In this document: positions 1 through 8,099 of the stretch, one piece after another
Layout of the letters: each line of letters opens with the position of its first letter
Position numbering within the stretch: position 1 is the first letter of the stretch
DNA from: Bradyrhizobium nivariense
GTDB taxonomy: Bacteria; Pseudomonadota; Alphaproteobacteria; Rhizobiales; Xanthobacteraceae
Length of the DNA: 64,000 bases
Direction of reading: 5' to 3'
Assembly: GCF_029846715.1 (NCBI RefSeq)
Contig: NZ_JARVWW010000032.1
Location: 1 to 64,000, forward strand
Notes under the pieces: generated by a model
What the model was told of the DNA's origin: nothing
The model's database searches: none
The model's input: the letters and a program-made list of their open reading frames with translations, nothing else
Translations under genes and position numbers: made by a program

Positions 1-114
1 GAACACATCGATGCCTACGTCAACGCCTACAACGACAAAGCCGAGCCCTTCGTCTGGACCAAGAAAAAGGTCCGTCAACGCCGTTTCAAAGGCCGCCGTA
101 TCACTCAGCTCTGA
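1..114 (+). pseudogene. IS630-type transposase, C-terminal end (cut by window edge)
   Basis: An open frame runs in from the window edge and stops with TGA at 112-114. The 37 residues contain AYNDKAEPFVWTKKK followed by a basic tail (KVRQRRFKGRRITQL), the way IS630-family transposases end. Whether the rest of the gene is intact lies outside the window. It marks the left side of the nif region as an insertion-sequence neighbourhood. Confidence 0.6.
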
Positions 115-124
115 TTCCGGGTAC

Positions 125-215
125 TAGTTCAACCGGGTCGATCCCGAGAACAGGCTTGTCGCCACAGAGCTGGAGCGGCTCTGAGAGGCGGCCCTCCTGC
201 TGTAGGCCGACAATG
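125..215 (+). pseudogene. Remnant resembling a serine-recombinase coiled-coil segment
   Basis: Translation gives FNRVDPENRLVATELERL followed by a stop and EAALL. It resembles the segment after the zinc-ribbon in large serine recombinases (PENRLVA.ELERRWEAAL). In-frame stops show it is dead. The assignment rests on about 25 residues, so it is tentative. Confidence 0.3.
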
Positions 216-462
216 CCGGCGCCCCACGGACTCGGAAAAACGGTGCCAAGCTCCTTCTTCGGGGCACTCTAGGTTTCAGTCGCGGCGTCTCGAGAGGGGG
301 GCGCGGCAGCGAGAGACAGCTCAGCGCCGAATGACGTCTGCCGGCCGAGCTGATGATCCGTCGGCACGCTCGCGGACCGCATTTCCGGGTTGTAGATCTA
401 TATTCACAGATGCGCCTTTATCAGTCGCTGATTGAAACATCACAATGACCGATCGGAAAAGC

Positions 463-489
463 GGTCAGCTCGTTGATGGCGAGCTGACC
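463..489 (-). terminator. Perfect 10-bp inverted repeat followed by T-run on minus strand
   Basis: GGTCAGCTCG at 463-472 and its exact complement at 480-489 are separated by 7 bases. Read on the minus strand the hairpin is followed by GCTTTTCC. It lies about 95 bases downstream of the stop of the small gene at 584-757, so a rho-independent terminator for that gene is the simplest reading. An IS end or operator is possible. Confidence 0.45.
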
Positions 490-583
490 TGCGGGGACAG
501 AGACCCGAAACGATCAGCTGGCCAGCGGCCGCAAACCGGCTCGCCGGATCACGCCGGTCGATGTTCGAAATTTGAATCACATC

Positions 584-757
584 TCAGCGCTGGTGACCCA
601 AGCCAATCCCCAAGTTACGTGCTTTCTGTCTTAGAGAGCCCTCGGATCGCTTCATAAGCTTTGAGACCCTAGCTACAGGGGTGCGGGCCTTTGAGTGCGC
701 TTTGAGCAGCTTGACGTCATCTTTACTATACTCTTTGCGCTTGGTGCTTTTGGCCAC
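584..757 (-). CDS. Small basic protein with SANT/Myb-like helix-turn-helix
   Basis: The GTG start at 757 is preceded by GGGAGA at a good distance. The same frame extends upstream to an ATG, but that extension lacks protein-like composition. The 57-residue product begins VAKSTKRKEYSKDDVKLLK and ends LRQKARNLGIGLGHQR, a pattern common among small rhizobial proteins that look like a single SANT-type DNA-binding unit (KEYSKDDVKLLKAHSK, then a second helix ending EGSLRQKA). Function is unknown; DNA binding is inferred from basicity and helical pattern. No operon partner is visible. Confidence 0.6.
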   Translation of the reverse strand: MAKSTKRKEYSKDDVKLLKAHSKARTPVARVSKLMKRSEGSLRQKARNLGIGLGHQR

Positions 758-1518
758 GTGAAGTTCTCCCATTTCGCTTTGCACATTTGCCTGTAGCGCC
801 TTGTTTTTGGCGAAGACGCAACTGCTTCCCATTACCATATCAATGGTCATCGACAACTGTTCAAGCGGTTTTTTCCATTCGAGATAAGAATGGAACTACA
901 CGGGAATTTGTCCTGTACCCCCTGGATTTCGGTCCGCGCAACAAACCGAGTCTGGACATGCACGTGACCCAGCTTCAACATGGAAGCAAACCATAGAAGA
1001 GGAACGCTCGATGCACTTCGAAAGGCGCCCCGAAAAGACCTTCTTGATTTGAATGCTGCGACCTCAGCTCACCAAGACTTTTCCAGTATTGATCCGCGTA
1101 CCGCTGGATCGGCCGCGGCACTCATACTGCGTCACTTGCACGGCTCCGCGGCGACTGCACGGGGTTATCACGCGAAGAAGAAACGTCTTCTATTTTATGA
1201 AGTCCTGCGGCTTCAGTTACCACAAAGGCGACTCTTGCGATGCCTGAGCGTTACGCCTCGTCAGCCGATCGAACACGGCTCGCCCATCCTAATTTGATCT
1301 ACCGCAGGATCCTTGATTTCATAAGCCACGTTGAGATATCTAGGCGACCTGCCGTCAGCGAACATTTCTGCGAGACCATCGCCGGCCTGTCTCATGGAGC
1401 GGACGAACGAGCGAGCGACCTGATCGCGATATTGCCAGGGCCGGGCGCTACAGCATGGCAAACAACCTGCGCGCCTTGCCGTCCTGTGTGAGCTTGGTAC
1501 CGGCGGGCGATTGTTTGA
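758..1518. other. No recognisable gene
   Basis: Several short frames are open on both strands, but none has a convincing start, ribosome site or recognisable motif. It sits beyond the distal end of the nifB operon and is probably degenerate island DNA. Confidence 0.4.
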
Positions 1519-1785
1519 TCATGAGCTGCCAGAGCGCTTGGCCAGCACAATGCCTGTGGCGCGCTGCGGATCATTCGTGATCTGTGCACAGTGACGGCTA
1601 CTGTCGAGCAGATGCAGCTCGAACTGTCCGAGGCGGCGGAAAGGAGTCTGCGTTATGTCGGAGGCGTCGCAACTAATCCAGGCGAGATGTGGAAATTTCT
1701 GCCGGAGCGTCAGGCAGGGCTCAGAGGCCGTATCAATGGCGGCGAGCGTCCGCTCGATATTCGTCAATTCGCCTTCGAGCACCAT
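1519..1785 (-). CDS. DUF6129-like nif-associated small protein
   Basis: 88 residues. The central LTLRQKFPHLAWISCDASDI and the later LHLLDSSRHCAQITNDP with ATGIVLAKR match my recollection of DUF6129, a small family restricted to nif clusters of proteobacteria: a hydrophobic Lx(3)FPxL segment, an acidic CxDxDI segment and a C-terminal ATGxVLA strand. The ATG at 1785 is 10 bases beyond the stop of the DUF3024 gene, so it is probably the last gene of the nifB operon. No enzymatic motif is visible. Biochemical role is unknown; association with nitrogenase maturation is by context only. Confidence 0.55.
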   Translation of the reverse strand: MVLEGELTNIERTLAAIDTASEPCLTLRQKFPHLAWISCDASDITQTPFRRLGQFELHLLDSSRHCAQITNDPQRATGIVLAKRSGSS

Positions 1786-1795
1786 CTCTGGATCT

Positions 1796-2155
1796 CTATT
1801 GCCAGAACAAACGTTCAGGGTCGGCGTTCAGAACTGCTGTCGCCGCGCAAAGCCGTTGATGGGTCGAATGCCACTCCCAGACGCCCTTGCCGTGATCTTT
1901 GCGGAACAGCTGCCATGCCGCCCCGGTCCTATCGTGGTGCAACAGCGCGACGTCGACGAGGCCTCCCTCCGCATCGATATTGCCTGAGCAGCACGGGCTC
2001 TCGACAACATAGCCGCCAGCAACCGCTGTCACCTTTGGCGAGACATATCGGTAGCGCTCGCGCCTCGTCAGCGCGCGCACGATCCGCCACCGGTCGAGCT
2101 CGTTGGGATGCGCAGGCAATCCGGAATGATGGCGTCTGATGATGGCGGCGTTCAT
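1796..2155 (-). CDS. DUF3024-like protein in nifB operon
   Basis: 119 residues. The core RYRYVSPKVTAVAGGYVVESPCCSGNID, then VDVALLHHDRTGAAWQLFRKDHGKGVWEWH, has the alternating strand pattern and SPCCS motif I associate with DUF3024. The paired cysteines (SPCCS) could bind metal but this is not shown. Its ATG overlaps the stop of the upstream NifZ-domain gene as ATGA, so the two are translationally coupled. It lies between NifZ-domain genes and the DUF6129-like gene, which suggests a nitrogenase accessory role. The function of DUF3024 itself is unknown. Confidence 0.55.
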   Translation of the reverse strand: MNAAIIRRHHSGLPAHPNELDRWRIVRALTRRERYRYVSPKVTAVAGGYVVESPCCSGNIDAEGGLVDVALLHHDRTGAAWQLFRKDHGKGVWEWHSTHQRLCAATAVLNADPERLFWQ

Positions 2156-2406
2156 TGCGCGATGTCGTGGACTGAGGAGATCTCTGCCTCGAGGCAGCCA
2201 ACCACCAACTGCTTGCCGAAGTCGACCATATAGATGGGTCGGTTCGCTTCCGTATGGCGACCGACCTGGACGATCTCACCAATCTGTCCGACGCTGACCA
2301 GACACTCTTCCGCCGACGCGTCGGGAAAGGAACCGTCGTTGAGCAGATCGATTGCCGCCTTGACACGTTGGCCTGAGCGATATTTTGGCAACCTCGGTTC
2401 AATCAT
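2152..2406 (-). CDS. nifZ: Second NifZ-domain protein
   Basis: From ATG 2406 the product is 84 residues: MIEPRLPKYRSGQRVKA, then DLLNDGSFPD, GEIVQVGRHTEANRPIYMVDF and VVGCLEAEI. It follows the NifZ pattern (a basic GxRVKAxxDLxNDGSxP strand, GxIGxIVxVG, then a C-terminal GCLExEI) seen in the upstream gene and in classical NifZ, which assists P-cluster formation on apo-MoFe protein. The frame stays open to 2478, but the ATG shares a base with the upstream stop (TGATG), which fixes the start. In longer NifZ proteins two such SH3-like units are fused; here they are separate coupled genes. Confidence 0.75.
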   Translation of the reverse strand: MIEPRLPKYRSGQRVKAAIDLLNDGSFPDASAEECLVSVGQIGEIVQVGRHTEANRPIYMVDFGKQLVVGCLEAEISSVHDIAQ

Positions 2407-2723
2407 CAGGGTGCCCCTCCTGACAAGCAAGGCTCCTCGCCTCTGTGGCTTCGCGTGACTAGATCGAGCTCCTTGCATTTCATGCCGACGCGATAGCCGG
2501 AATCGAGGAATTCGACCCCATATATATAAAATTGTTGCAGGAACGTGCCGATCGAGACGACATAGCCAAGCTCGCCTTTCTTGACCAGTACCTCACCGAT
2601 CTCCTTGCCCACGTAGGTGCCATCGTTGCGAATGGTGCGGTTGGCGCGCACCTTGTCGCCATAATCAAAGAAGGGCGCGTCCGTCAACTCGACGATGTCA
2701 CTATCACGGGCGATGTTGCTCAT
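2406..2723 (-). CDS. nifZ: NifZ, P-cluster maturation accessory protein
   Basis: 105 residues with the NifZ signature: FFDYGDKVRANRTIRNDGTY, then GEVLVKKGELGYVVSIGTFLQQFYIYGVEFLDSG and GMKCKELDL. NifZ acts with NifH during the second P-cluster assembly step on NifDK. The product is shorter than enterobacterial or Azotobacter NifZ (about 150), and the missing C-terminal part appears to be supplied by the next gene, which overlaps as TGATG. It is distal in the nifB operon but separated from frxA by about 1.08 kb of unreadable sequence, which is unusual. NifA-dependent expression through the nifB promoter is inferred. Confidence 0.85.
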   Translation of the reverse strand: MSNIARDSDIVELTDAPFFDYGDKVRANRTIRNDGTYVGKEIGEVLVKKGELGYVVSIGTFLQQFYIYGVEFLDSGYRVGMKCKELDLVTRSHRGEEPCLSGGAP

Positions 2724-3799
2724 GCTGTCGTCCCCGTTCCGTGCTTCAACTGTACCGTGCCTCGCGAGCGCCCGACCTTACCAGCGCCCCATCACGATCC
2801 TCGATCAACCCATCGCCGCACCGCGCGCGGCATGCAATCAGGCATTTCATGACGGTGCCGGGATCCCGTGCGGTAACATCAAGCCCTGCAAACTTAAAAT
2901 CAACATGCTCGAGATAAGCATTCGTGAGCCAATGGTTGATGTTGAAGAAGCACTTGACGCGGCACCGACGGAGACGTGCTTGAGCTCGCAGCGAGCCGCG
3001 CACTTCAGCGCGGGATGCACACAGCCGCCAGAATCGACTTGATTACCCCGGCAACTGACGGCATCGTGGAGTTCATCACTCACGATCCCGCCCATACGCT
3101 CGAGCGTGCCTAACAACGAGGCCGTAATCTTGTGCGCGGGACCGAGCCCCAGCAGTTCCTCGACAGCCGCCGTCCTTGCTTGAGTTGCCGGAGAGGCATC
3201 TCCAACTGCTTCTTCAGCGAGAACAGGAGTGCCCACGCGAGGTGCTCTCGTGGCAGCCCAACTCAGGCTTCTTGGCGCGGACCGCGCCGGACGCCAGGAA
3301 GTTCGTCTCGCAGCATGTAATCGGGTGCGAACGCCTTGGCTTGGCGCAGCTGCATTGTCGGAAACGCCATCGAGGTGATAGGCTGGTCCTGCCGCCCTGG
3401 GACGGTGCTCGACCGCCTCCACAACGCGCGAGCAACACAGGACTCGGCTCTCGGATGGTGAACTGAAGAAGGCCTCGGACATGAATGTCGCCTGTTCAAT
3501 GATCGCCAGGTGATTGGATTGGTGTCGCGGAAGACGAGTCCGCTCTTGGTAGACCCATCGGCGAAATCGATCCTCGACGCTCAAGACGGCGGCCTTCGGC
3601 TCGACGGCATAGCCGGACGCGTTCCGTCGACGATCGCGTCGCGAGAATATGCCTTGGTAGCTCGCGAAAAACTCGACGACCGGACCGTCCATCCGCTCTG
3701 AGAAGGCGTAAGCCGCGGCCGGGCCCTTCGTCTATGCCGAGCATCATCCACGCGAGTTTCTGAGCCGTTTGTGTGGTGGTCACATCCATGTTGTGGTGC
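2724..3799 (-). other. 1.08-kb uninterpretable segment between frxA and nifZ
   Basis: On the minus strand two long overlapping frames exist (3496-3888 and 2847-3692). Short stretches look protein-like (KLAWMMLGIDEG, GPVVEFFASYQGIFSRRD, FNINHWLTNAYLEHVDFKF), but they sit in different frames and I do not recognise a family. No intact gene with a ribosome site is convincing. The likeliest reading is a frameshifted gene inserted in or acquired by the nifB operon. It has no obvious IS ends. Confidence 0.4.
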
Positions 3800-4024
3800 T
3801 CAAGGGGGCGCCCGATAGCGTGGCAGTGCTGTGTCGAGCACGCATGTGTTGTCAACCGGACAAACCGCCACGCATTGCGGTTCGTCAAAGTAGCCGGCGC
3901 ACTCGGTGCATTGCTCCGAATCGATCAGGAAAGCGCCGGCTACCTCGGAAATAGCAAGGTTTGGGCATTGCGTTTCGCAAGCCGAACAGCCCGTGCACTG
4001 CGAGGCGATGATCTTGAACGGCAT
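3800..4024 (-). CDS. frxA: 2[4Fe-4S] ferredoxin (FrxA/FdxN type)
   Basis: 74 residues. Cluster-binding cysteines appear as CTGCSACETQCPNLAI near residues 9-19 and CTECAGYFDEPQCVAVCPVDNTC near residues 40-62; the spacer between CTEC and CVAVC is the insertion typical of the bacterial nif ferredoxins called FdxN or FrxA. It lies 15 bases downstream of nifB on the same strand. FdxN-type ferredoxins supply electrons for NifB-co formation and to nitrogenase. Expression from the nifB promoter is inferred. A paralogue is present at 38437-38640. Confidence 0.9.
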   Translation of the reverse strand: MPFKIIASQCTGCSACETQCPNLAISEVAGAFLIDSEQCTECAGYFDEPQCVAVCPVDNTCVLDTALPRYRAPP

Positions 4025-4039
4025 TATCTGTACCCATCC

Positions 4040-5596
4040 TCAGGCGGCGGAAATCACGGCGTTGTGGCGGGCTGCCGGATCGACCCGTTCAACGTGCTTG
4101 ATCTTCCCTTCATTGACTTTATCGAGATAGAGTTTGAACCAGGCGATCGCGGAGGCATCGATGAACTCGCAGGCGTACTGATCGACCGGCTCGATGCCGG
4201 CCTCGATCAATTCGGCTTTGGGGCAGCCGCCGATCTTTGACACGAATACGGCATGGCAATCCTTGATGGCGCCGATGGCAATTTCGAGCTTGCTCTCCTC
4301 GCCATGGCCGCCCTGGCAATAGGGATGGATAGGACGATGGCCGACGAATTTTGCGCCTGAAGTCGAGAGCTCGTAGATCTGGAACTCCGTGGCATGACCG
4401 AAGTGCTGGTTGATCAATCCCGAGCCCCTGGTTGCAACCGCCACCAGTACCTTGATTTCGCTGGAAGCGATGGCGAGCCCGGCCAGCTCCTGCTGCGTAG
4501 CCGCGAACTTTGTAACTCGCGCCTTCTCGATTCTGGCTTGATACTCCTTTCGGGGCTGCTCGTCGTACTTGATGTCCATCGCCATGATCTTTTCCATCGT
4601 GAACTCTGCGCCGCGGTCCTCGCCGAGCAGTCCGACGGCGTCGGCCCGGCACTGGCGACAGTGACGCATCATGTTCATCTCGCTTTCGCAGCTATCCTGT
4701 AGCGCTGTCACTTCCTGTGCCGTCGGGCTGCGTTGCCCGCTGAGGCCAAACACGGTCCCGTGCTCGGGCGACGATATCAGCGGCATCACGTTGTGCAGGA
4801 AGGCACCGCGTGACTTCACAGCCCTATTGACCTCAACCAGATGCTCATCGTTAATCCCGGGAATCATCACCGAGTTGACTTTGCACAGGATGCCGCGGGC
4901 GGTGAGCATCTCCAGGCCCTGCAGCTGCCGAGTGCTGAGGATGCTTGCCGCTTCGATGCCGGTGTAGCGCTTGTGGCGGTAAAAGATCCAGGGATAGATC
5001 TTTGCACCAATTTCGGGATCGATCATGTTGATCGTGATCGTCACGTGATCCACCTTGAGTCTTGCGATCGTGTCGACATGATCGGCTAGCGCAAGACCGT
5101 TCGTGGAGAGGCAGAGCTTGATATCTGGCGCGAGCTTGTCGATGAGCTCGAACGTCCTGAATGTCTTGTCTGGATTCGCCAGGGGGTCGCCAGGGCCGGC
5201 AACCCCGACGACGCTCATCTGAGGGATCGCGGAGGCGACCGCTAGCACCTTCTTGGCGGCCTGCTCCGGCGTCAACTTCTCGCTGGCAATGCCCGGGCGC
5301 GATTCGTTGGCGCAATCATATTTACGATTGCAGTAATTGCACTGGATATTGCAAGCGGGTGCGACCGCGACATGCATGCGGGCATAATGGTGGTGCGCCT
5401 CCTCGCTGTAGCAGGGATGGTTCTTGACCTTTTCCCAGACCTCATTTGGCAAATTGCCGATGTCCGCCTGAGATCCGCAGCCCGCCTTCCCGCTGCCGCC
5501 GATCGTACCGCAGCCCTGCTGCTTACCCGTGACTTGCAGAGTCTCGCGGATCTCGCCGCATCCGCAGGAGACCTGGTGTTGCGCTGAAGTACTCAT
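4040..5596 (-). CDS. nifB: NifB, FeMo-cofactor precursor (NifB-co) synthase
   Basis: Radical-SAM enzyme that fuses two [4Fe-4S] clusters with carbide insertion to make the 8Fe core of FeMo-co. From ATG 5596 the product is 518 residues. The CxxxCxxC motif is CNIQCNYC at residues 82-89; SAM-domain signatures VVGVAGPGDPLANP and KLCLSTNGL follow, and CRQCRADAVGLLGED lies near residue 315. The C-terminal third (from about 395, KVLVAVATRGSGLINQHFGHA) is the NifX/NafY-like domain of fused NifB proteins. A cysteine-rich N-terminal extension (CGCGE, GCGSQ) is present. An alternative start at 5638 adds 14 residues; I preferred 5596 by the look of the N-terminus, not by a strong ribosome site. It is the first gene of its operon behind the 5665-5680 promoter. 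Confidence 0.97.
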   Translation of the reverse strand: MSTSAQHQVSCGCGEIRETLQVTGKQQGCGTIGGSGKAGCGSQADIGNLPNEVWEKVKNHPCYSEEAHHHYARMHVAVAPACNIQCNYCNRKYDCANESRPGIASEKLTPEQAAKKVLAVASAIPQMSVVGVAGPGDPLANPDKTFRTFELIDKLAPDIKLCLSTNGLALADHVDTIARLKVDHVTITINMIDPEIGAKIYPWIFYRHKRYTGIEAASILSTRQLQGLEMLTARGILCKVNSVMIPGINDEHLVEVNRAVKSRGAFLHNVMPLISSPEHGTVFGLSGQRSPTAQEVTALQDSCESEMNMMRHCRQCRADAVGLLGEDRGAEFTMEKIMAMDIKYDEQPRKEYQARIEKARVTKFAATQQELAGLAIASSEIKVLVAVATRGSGLINQHFGHATEFQIYELSTSGAKFVGHRPIHPYCQGGHGEESKLEIAIGAIKDCHAVFVSKIGGCPKAELIEAGIEPVDQYACEFIDASAIAWFKLYLDKVNEGKIKHVERVDPAARHNAVISAA

Positions 5597-5664
5597 CGTT
5601 CCAATTCTCTTCGCAAACCGAACCCTTTCGGCAGGCATCCCCAGAGTCGTTTCTGAAAGCCAAG

Positions 5665-5680
5665 AGCAACTCGCGTGCCA
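5665..5680 (-). promoter_or_regulatory. Sigma-54 (-24/-12) promoter of nifB
   Basis: Read on the minus strand: TGGCACGCGAGTTGCT, an exact match to TGGCACG-N4-TTGC(A/T). It lies 70-85 bases upstream of the nifB ATG and 79 bases downstream of a perfect NifA site. Confidence 0.9.
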
Positions 5681-5758
5681 TGCCTGCCAAAAATGACTTT
5701 TGTGATTGGCTTCAAGCAGTTAGGCAATGCTTGCTCGAATGTCAGTTTTATCAAGTCA

Positions 5759-5774
5759 TGTTGGAAAGCTGACA
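5759..5774 (-). promoter_or_regulatory. NifA upstream activator sequence for nifB
   Basis: TGT-TGGAAAGCTG-ACA, an exact TGT-N10-ACA match, about 80-95 bases upstream of the -24 element of nifB. This is the usual NifA enhancer distance. Confidence 0.85.
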
Positions 5775-6337
5775 GAGGTTGCGATCACAAGAGCGTTGGC
5801 AACGTGGTTTTGACGACGGGTAGGTTGCTTCACCTATGCCGCTGGCAAAGAGCAGAGCGGGTGGCGAGCGTTGAAAGTTGATCTTCTCGCCACAATGTGA
5901 CGCTCTGCAAAGCACGATCTGCAAAAGACTTTCCAGACGCTTTGAAGGACGCCTGAGATTCTTCGTAGATGCAGACCAAGCAGCCCGGTTAGCGAGCTAC
6001 GCCGTGGAAGATCAGGGGGCCGCTGGGTGACATTCCGGAAGAACTATCAATAACCCCGGGCCAGGTACCGACGCGCACGAATTCGACCGTCCGTCCCGCG
6101 CCTCGGTGGGCAGCTCTAGGTCGTGCGGTTGTGGATGCCGATCAGATTCAGAAGCTGCAGCCGCCTCGGTCGACATCGCACGAACTGCCGCTCAAACGCT
6201 ATGTCGCTGATGTCTCATCGAGCCAGCAGAAGGCTGCAAGCGCTTGCGGGGGGGGGGACCGGCATGCTCGGACCGCACCCCGCCAAAACTTCCCTGGATA
6301 TCCCCCCGTTTGACGAGGTTCCATAGAATCGCAGCAT
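5775..6337. other. Intergenic region between fixU and the nifB control region
   Basis: No frame with a ribosome site or known motif was found on either strand. A run of ten G residues occurs at 6248-6257. No clear hairpin with a T-run was noticed after fixU. Confidence 0.4.
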
Positions 6338-6562
6338 TCATTCTTCAGTTGCTTCGCCTCCGCGCTTCTTGGCGTTGATGGTGATTGGTAGCCTGGTGTC
6401 ACTCGCCATAGCGGGTAGGTCGAGCACCCAACCGTTCGCGATCCTGATCCAACCACCCCACAGCGTTTCGTGCTCCCACTCGACAATCGGCTCCTCAAGA
6501 TCTTTCTTAGGTACATAAATCGAAAGACCCGTTTCCGGCGAACGACGAATCATGACTTTCAT
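6338..6562 (-). CDS. fixU: NifT/FixU small nitrogen-fixation protein
   Basis: 74 residues from ATG 6562 (MKVMIRRSPETGLSIYVPKK). The family features MKVMIR, YVPKKDLEE.IV and the central WGGWIRIANGWVLDLP are all present. NifT/FixU is a small beta protein in nif operons with no settled biochemical role. The start overlaps the nifS stop as ATGA, so it is coupled to nifS, and it appears to be the last gene of the iscA-nfu-nifS-fixU transcript. The frame is open further upstream but that part is inside nifS. Confidence 0.93.
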   Translation of the reverse strand: MKVMIRRSPETGLSIYVPKKDLEEPIVEWEHETLWGGWIRIANGWVLDLPAMASDTRLPITINAKKRGGEATEE

Positions 6563-7770
6563 AGGAGCTCCGCAGGTTGCGAACTCGCGTCCGCGCGCTC
6601 CTGACACGCACGCCACAAGGCTCTCTGTTTGGCAGTGATCTCCGGCAGAACTTGCAGGACACGATCGATCTCATCCGGCGCGGTCTCGTGCGAGAGCGAG
6701 AAGCGAACCGCACCGCGGACAAAGGCCGGTGGTACGCCCATGGCGCGCAGCACATGGGACGGCTCAATCGAGCCGGACGCGCAGGCCGAACCGAGTGAGG
6801 CGGCAATTCCGTTGCGGTTGAGCTGGTGCACGATAGCCTCTGCTTCGAGATGCTCAAAGGCAATGTTCGACGTATTTGGCAAACGGTTCTTGATTTCACC
6901 AAGCACCATGCAACAACCGAGAGCAAGAATGCCTTGCTCCAGCCGATCGCGAAGGGCGCCAATATTCATCTGCTCTTTTTTGAGGTGTGCCGCAGCGAGT
7001 TCCGCCGCCTTGCCCAGCCCAACTATCCCCGGAACGTTCTGGGTACCAGCGCGGCGACGCCGCTCCTGTGGGCCGCCGAAGATCAACGGCCGTAACTCGA
7101 CTCCCTTGCGCACGTACAGGGCGCCGATTCCCTTCGGGCCATGGAACTTATGGCCCGAGAGCGAAAGCATGTCGATGTCCGTAGTCTTCAGGTTGATCGG
7201 AATCCGCCCGACCGCTTGGACGGCGTCGGTGTGAAAGAGCGCGCCGACCGAGCGCGCCATCTTGGCGAGGGATTTCACCGGAAAAATGGTACCGGTTTCG
7301 TTATTGGCCCACATGACCGAGACGATCGACGTGCGCTTTGACAATGCGTTGCGATAAGTCTCGATGTCCAATCTGCCGCTTGCATCGACCGGAATCAGAT
7401 GGGTTTTTATTCCGCGTCGGCCCAGTTCCTTGATAAGGGACAGCACGGACGGATGCTCAACGGCCGTCGTGACGATCTCGTCGCGTCCCTCCTGCACGGC
7501 GAGCGCGGATAGGATCGCTGTGTTGTCGGATTCAGTCGCGCCCGAGGTGAAGACGATCTCATGATCGAATGCGGCGCCAATCAGGCCCTGCAGCTTCCGG
7601 CGCGCCTGTTTCAATGCGGGCGCAACCTCAGTGCCGAATGCATGCGCGGACGACGCATTGCCGAATTGCGCAGAGAAGAACGGCAGCATTGCCGCGACCA
7701 CCAAAGGATCCGCACGGGTCGTCGCGTTGTTGTCCAGGTAGATCGGCCGCACGGGCTCTCCCCTCTGCAC
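6559..7770 (-). CDS. nifS: NifS cysteine desulfurase
   Basis: 403 residues. PLP-dependent enzyme supplying sulfane sulfur for nitrogenase Fe-S clusters. Visible motifs: PIYLDNNATT at the N-terminus, the PLP lysine in SLSGHKFHGPKG (about residue 205), and the catalytic cysteine loop SLGSACASGSIEPSHVL (about residue 330). The best start is GTG at 7770, immediately after the TAA of the NFU-domain gene (TAAGTG), implying translational coupling. Length is normal for NifS. Expression from the sigma-54 promoter at 8460-8474 is inferred. An N-terminal fragment of the same gene is duplicated at 13967-14105. Confidence 0.96.
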   Translation of the reverse strand: MQRGEPVRPIYLDNNATTRADPLVVAAMLPFFSAQFGNASSAHAFGTEVAPALKQARRKLQGLIGAAFDHEIVFTSGATESDNTAILSALAVQEGRDEIVTTAVEHPSVLSLIKELGRRGIKTHLIPVDASGRLDIETYRNALSKRTSIVSVMWANNETGTIFPVKSLAKMARSVGALFHTDAVQAVGRIPINLKTTDIDMLSLSGHKFHGPKGIGALYVRKGVELRPLIFGGPQERRRRAGTQNVPGIVGLGKAAELAAAHLKKEQMNIGALRDRLEQGILALGCCMVLGEIKNRLPNTSNIAFEHLEAEAIVHQLNRNGIAASLGSACASGSIEPSHVLRAMGVPPAFVRGAVRFSLSHETAPDEIDRVLQVLPEITAKQRALWRACQERADASSQPAELL

Positions 7771-8060
7771 TTAACGTCCTACTTTGGAGCCCGGAAGCGG
7801 GATCAGGTGGACGAACACTGCGCGCCGCTCGATCAGGCGCGCCCGAATGGCGGCCACCGTCCTGCCGGCAAGCTTACACAACACGCAGAATTCGGTGAGC
7901 CTGATCACGATCTTGTTGCGTCGATTTTTGACAGCTCACAACGTCCGCGATCACGCCTGAGGCTCGGCCGAATCTCATCGAGCACGGCGCGGATATTCAG
8001 CTCGCGATCGGAAGCCTCGACAGTCAAAGGGTGCTTCGTTGGCTTAGCCTTCAGGCCCAC
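7771..8060 (-). pseudogene. NifU C-terminal (NFU) domain gene with frameshift
   Basis: Starting at GTG 8060 (GGAAGAG upstream), the minus strand reads VGLKAKPTKHPLTVEASD, then RAVLDEIRPSLRRDRG and CELSKID. Near 7920 the frame changes and continues KIVIRLTEFCVLCKLAGRT and FVHLIPLPGSKVGR to a TAA that abuts the nifS start. This is the layout of an NFU scaffold domain, including its CxxC (CVLC). As read it needs one frameshift to make a roughly 96-residue protein, so it is either a recent pseudogene or a sequencing error. Position between iscA and nifS fits an Fe-S scaffold. Confidence 0.65.
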
Positions 8061-8099
8061 GTTTGATGCTCTTCCATCGCTAAATGGTCCCAACGCAGC

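Noticed and set aside
1591..2139. 182-codon plus-strand frame
   Set aside because: Opposite the DUF3024 and DUF6129 genes, which have overlapping starts and fit the nifB operon.
6248..6257. Run of ten G residues
   Set aside because: Could be a slippage or phase-variation tract, but it lies in no gene or promoter I can support and may be sequencing noise.
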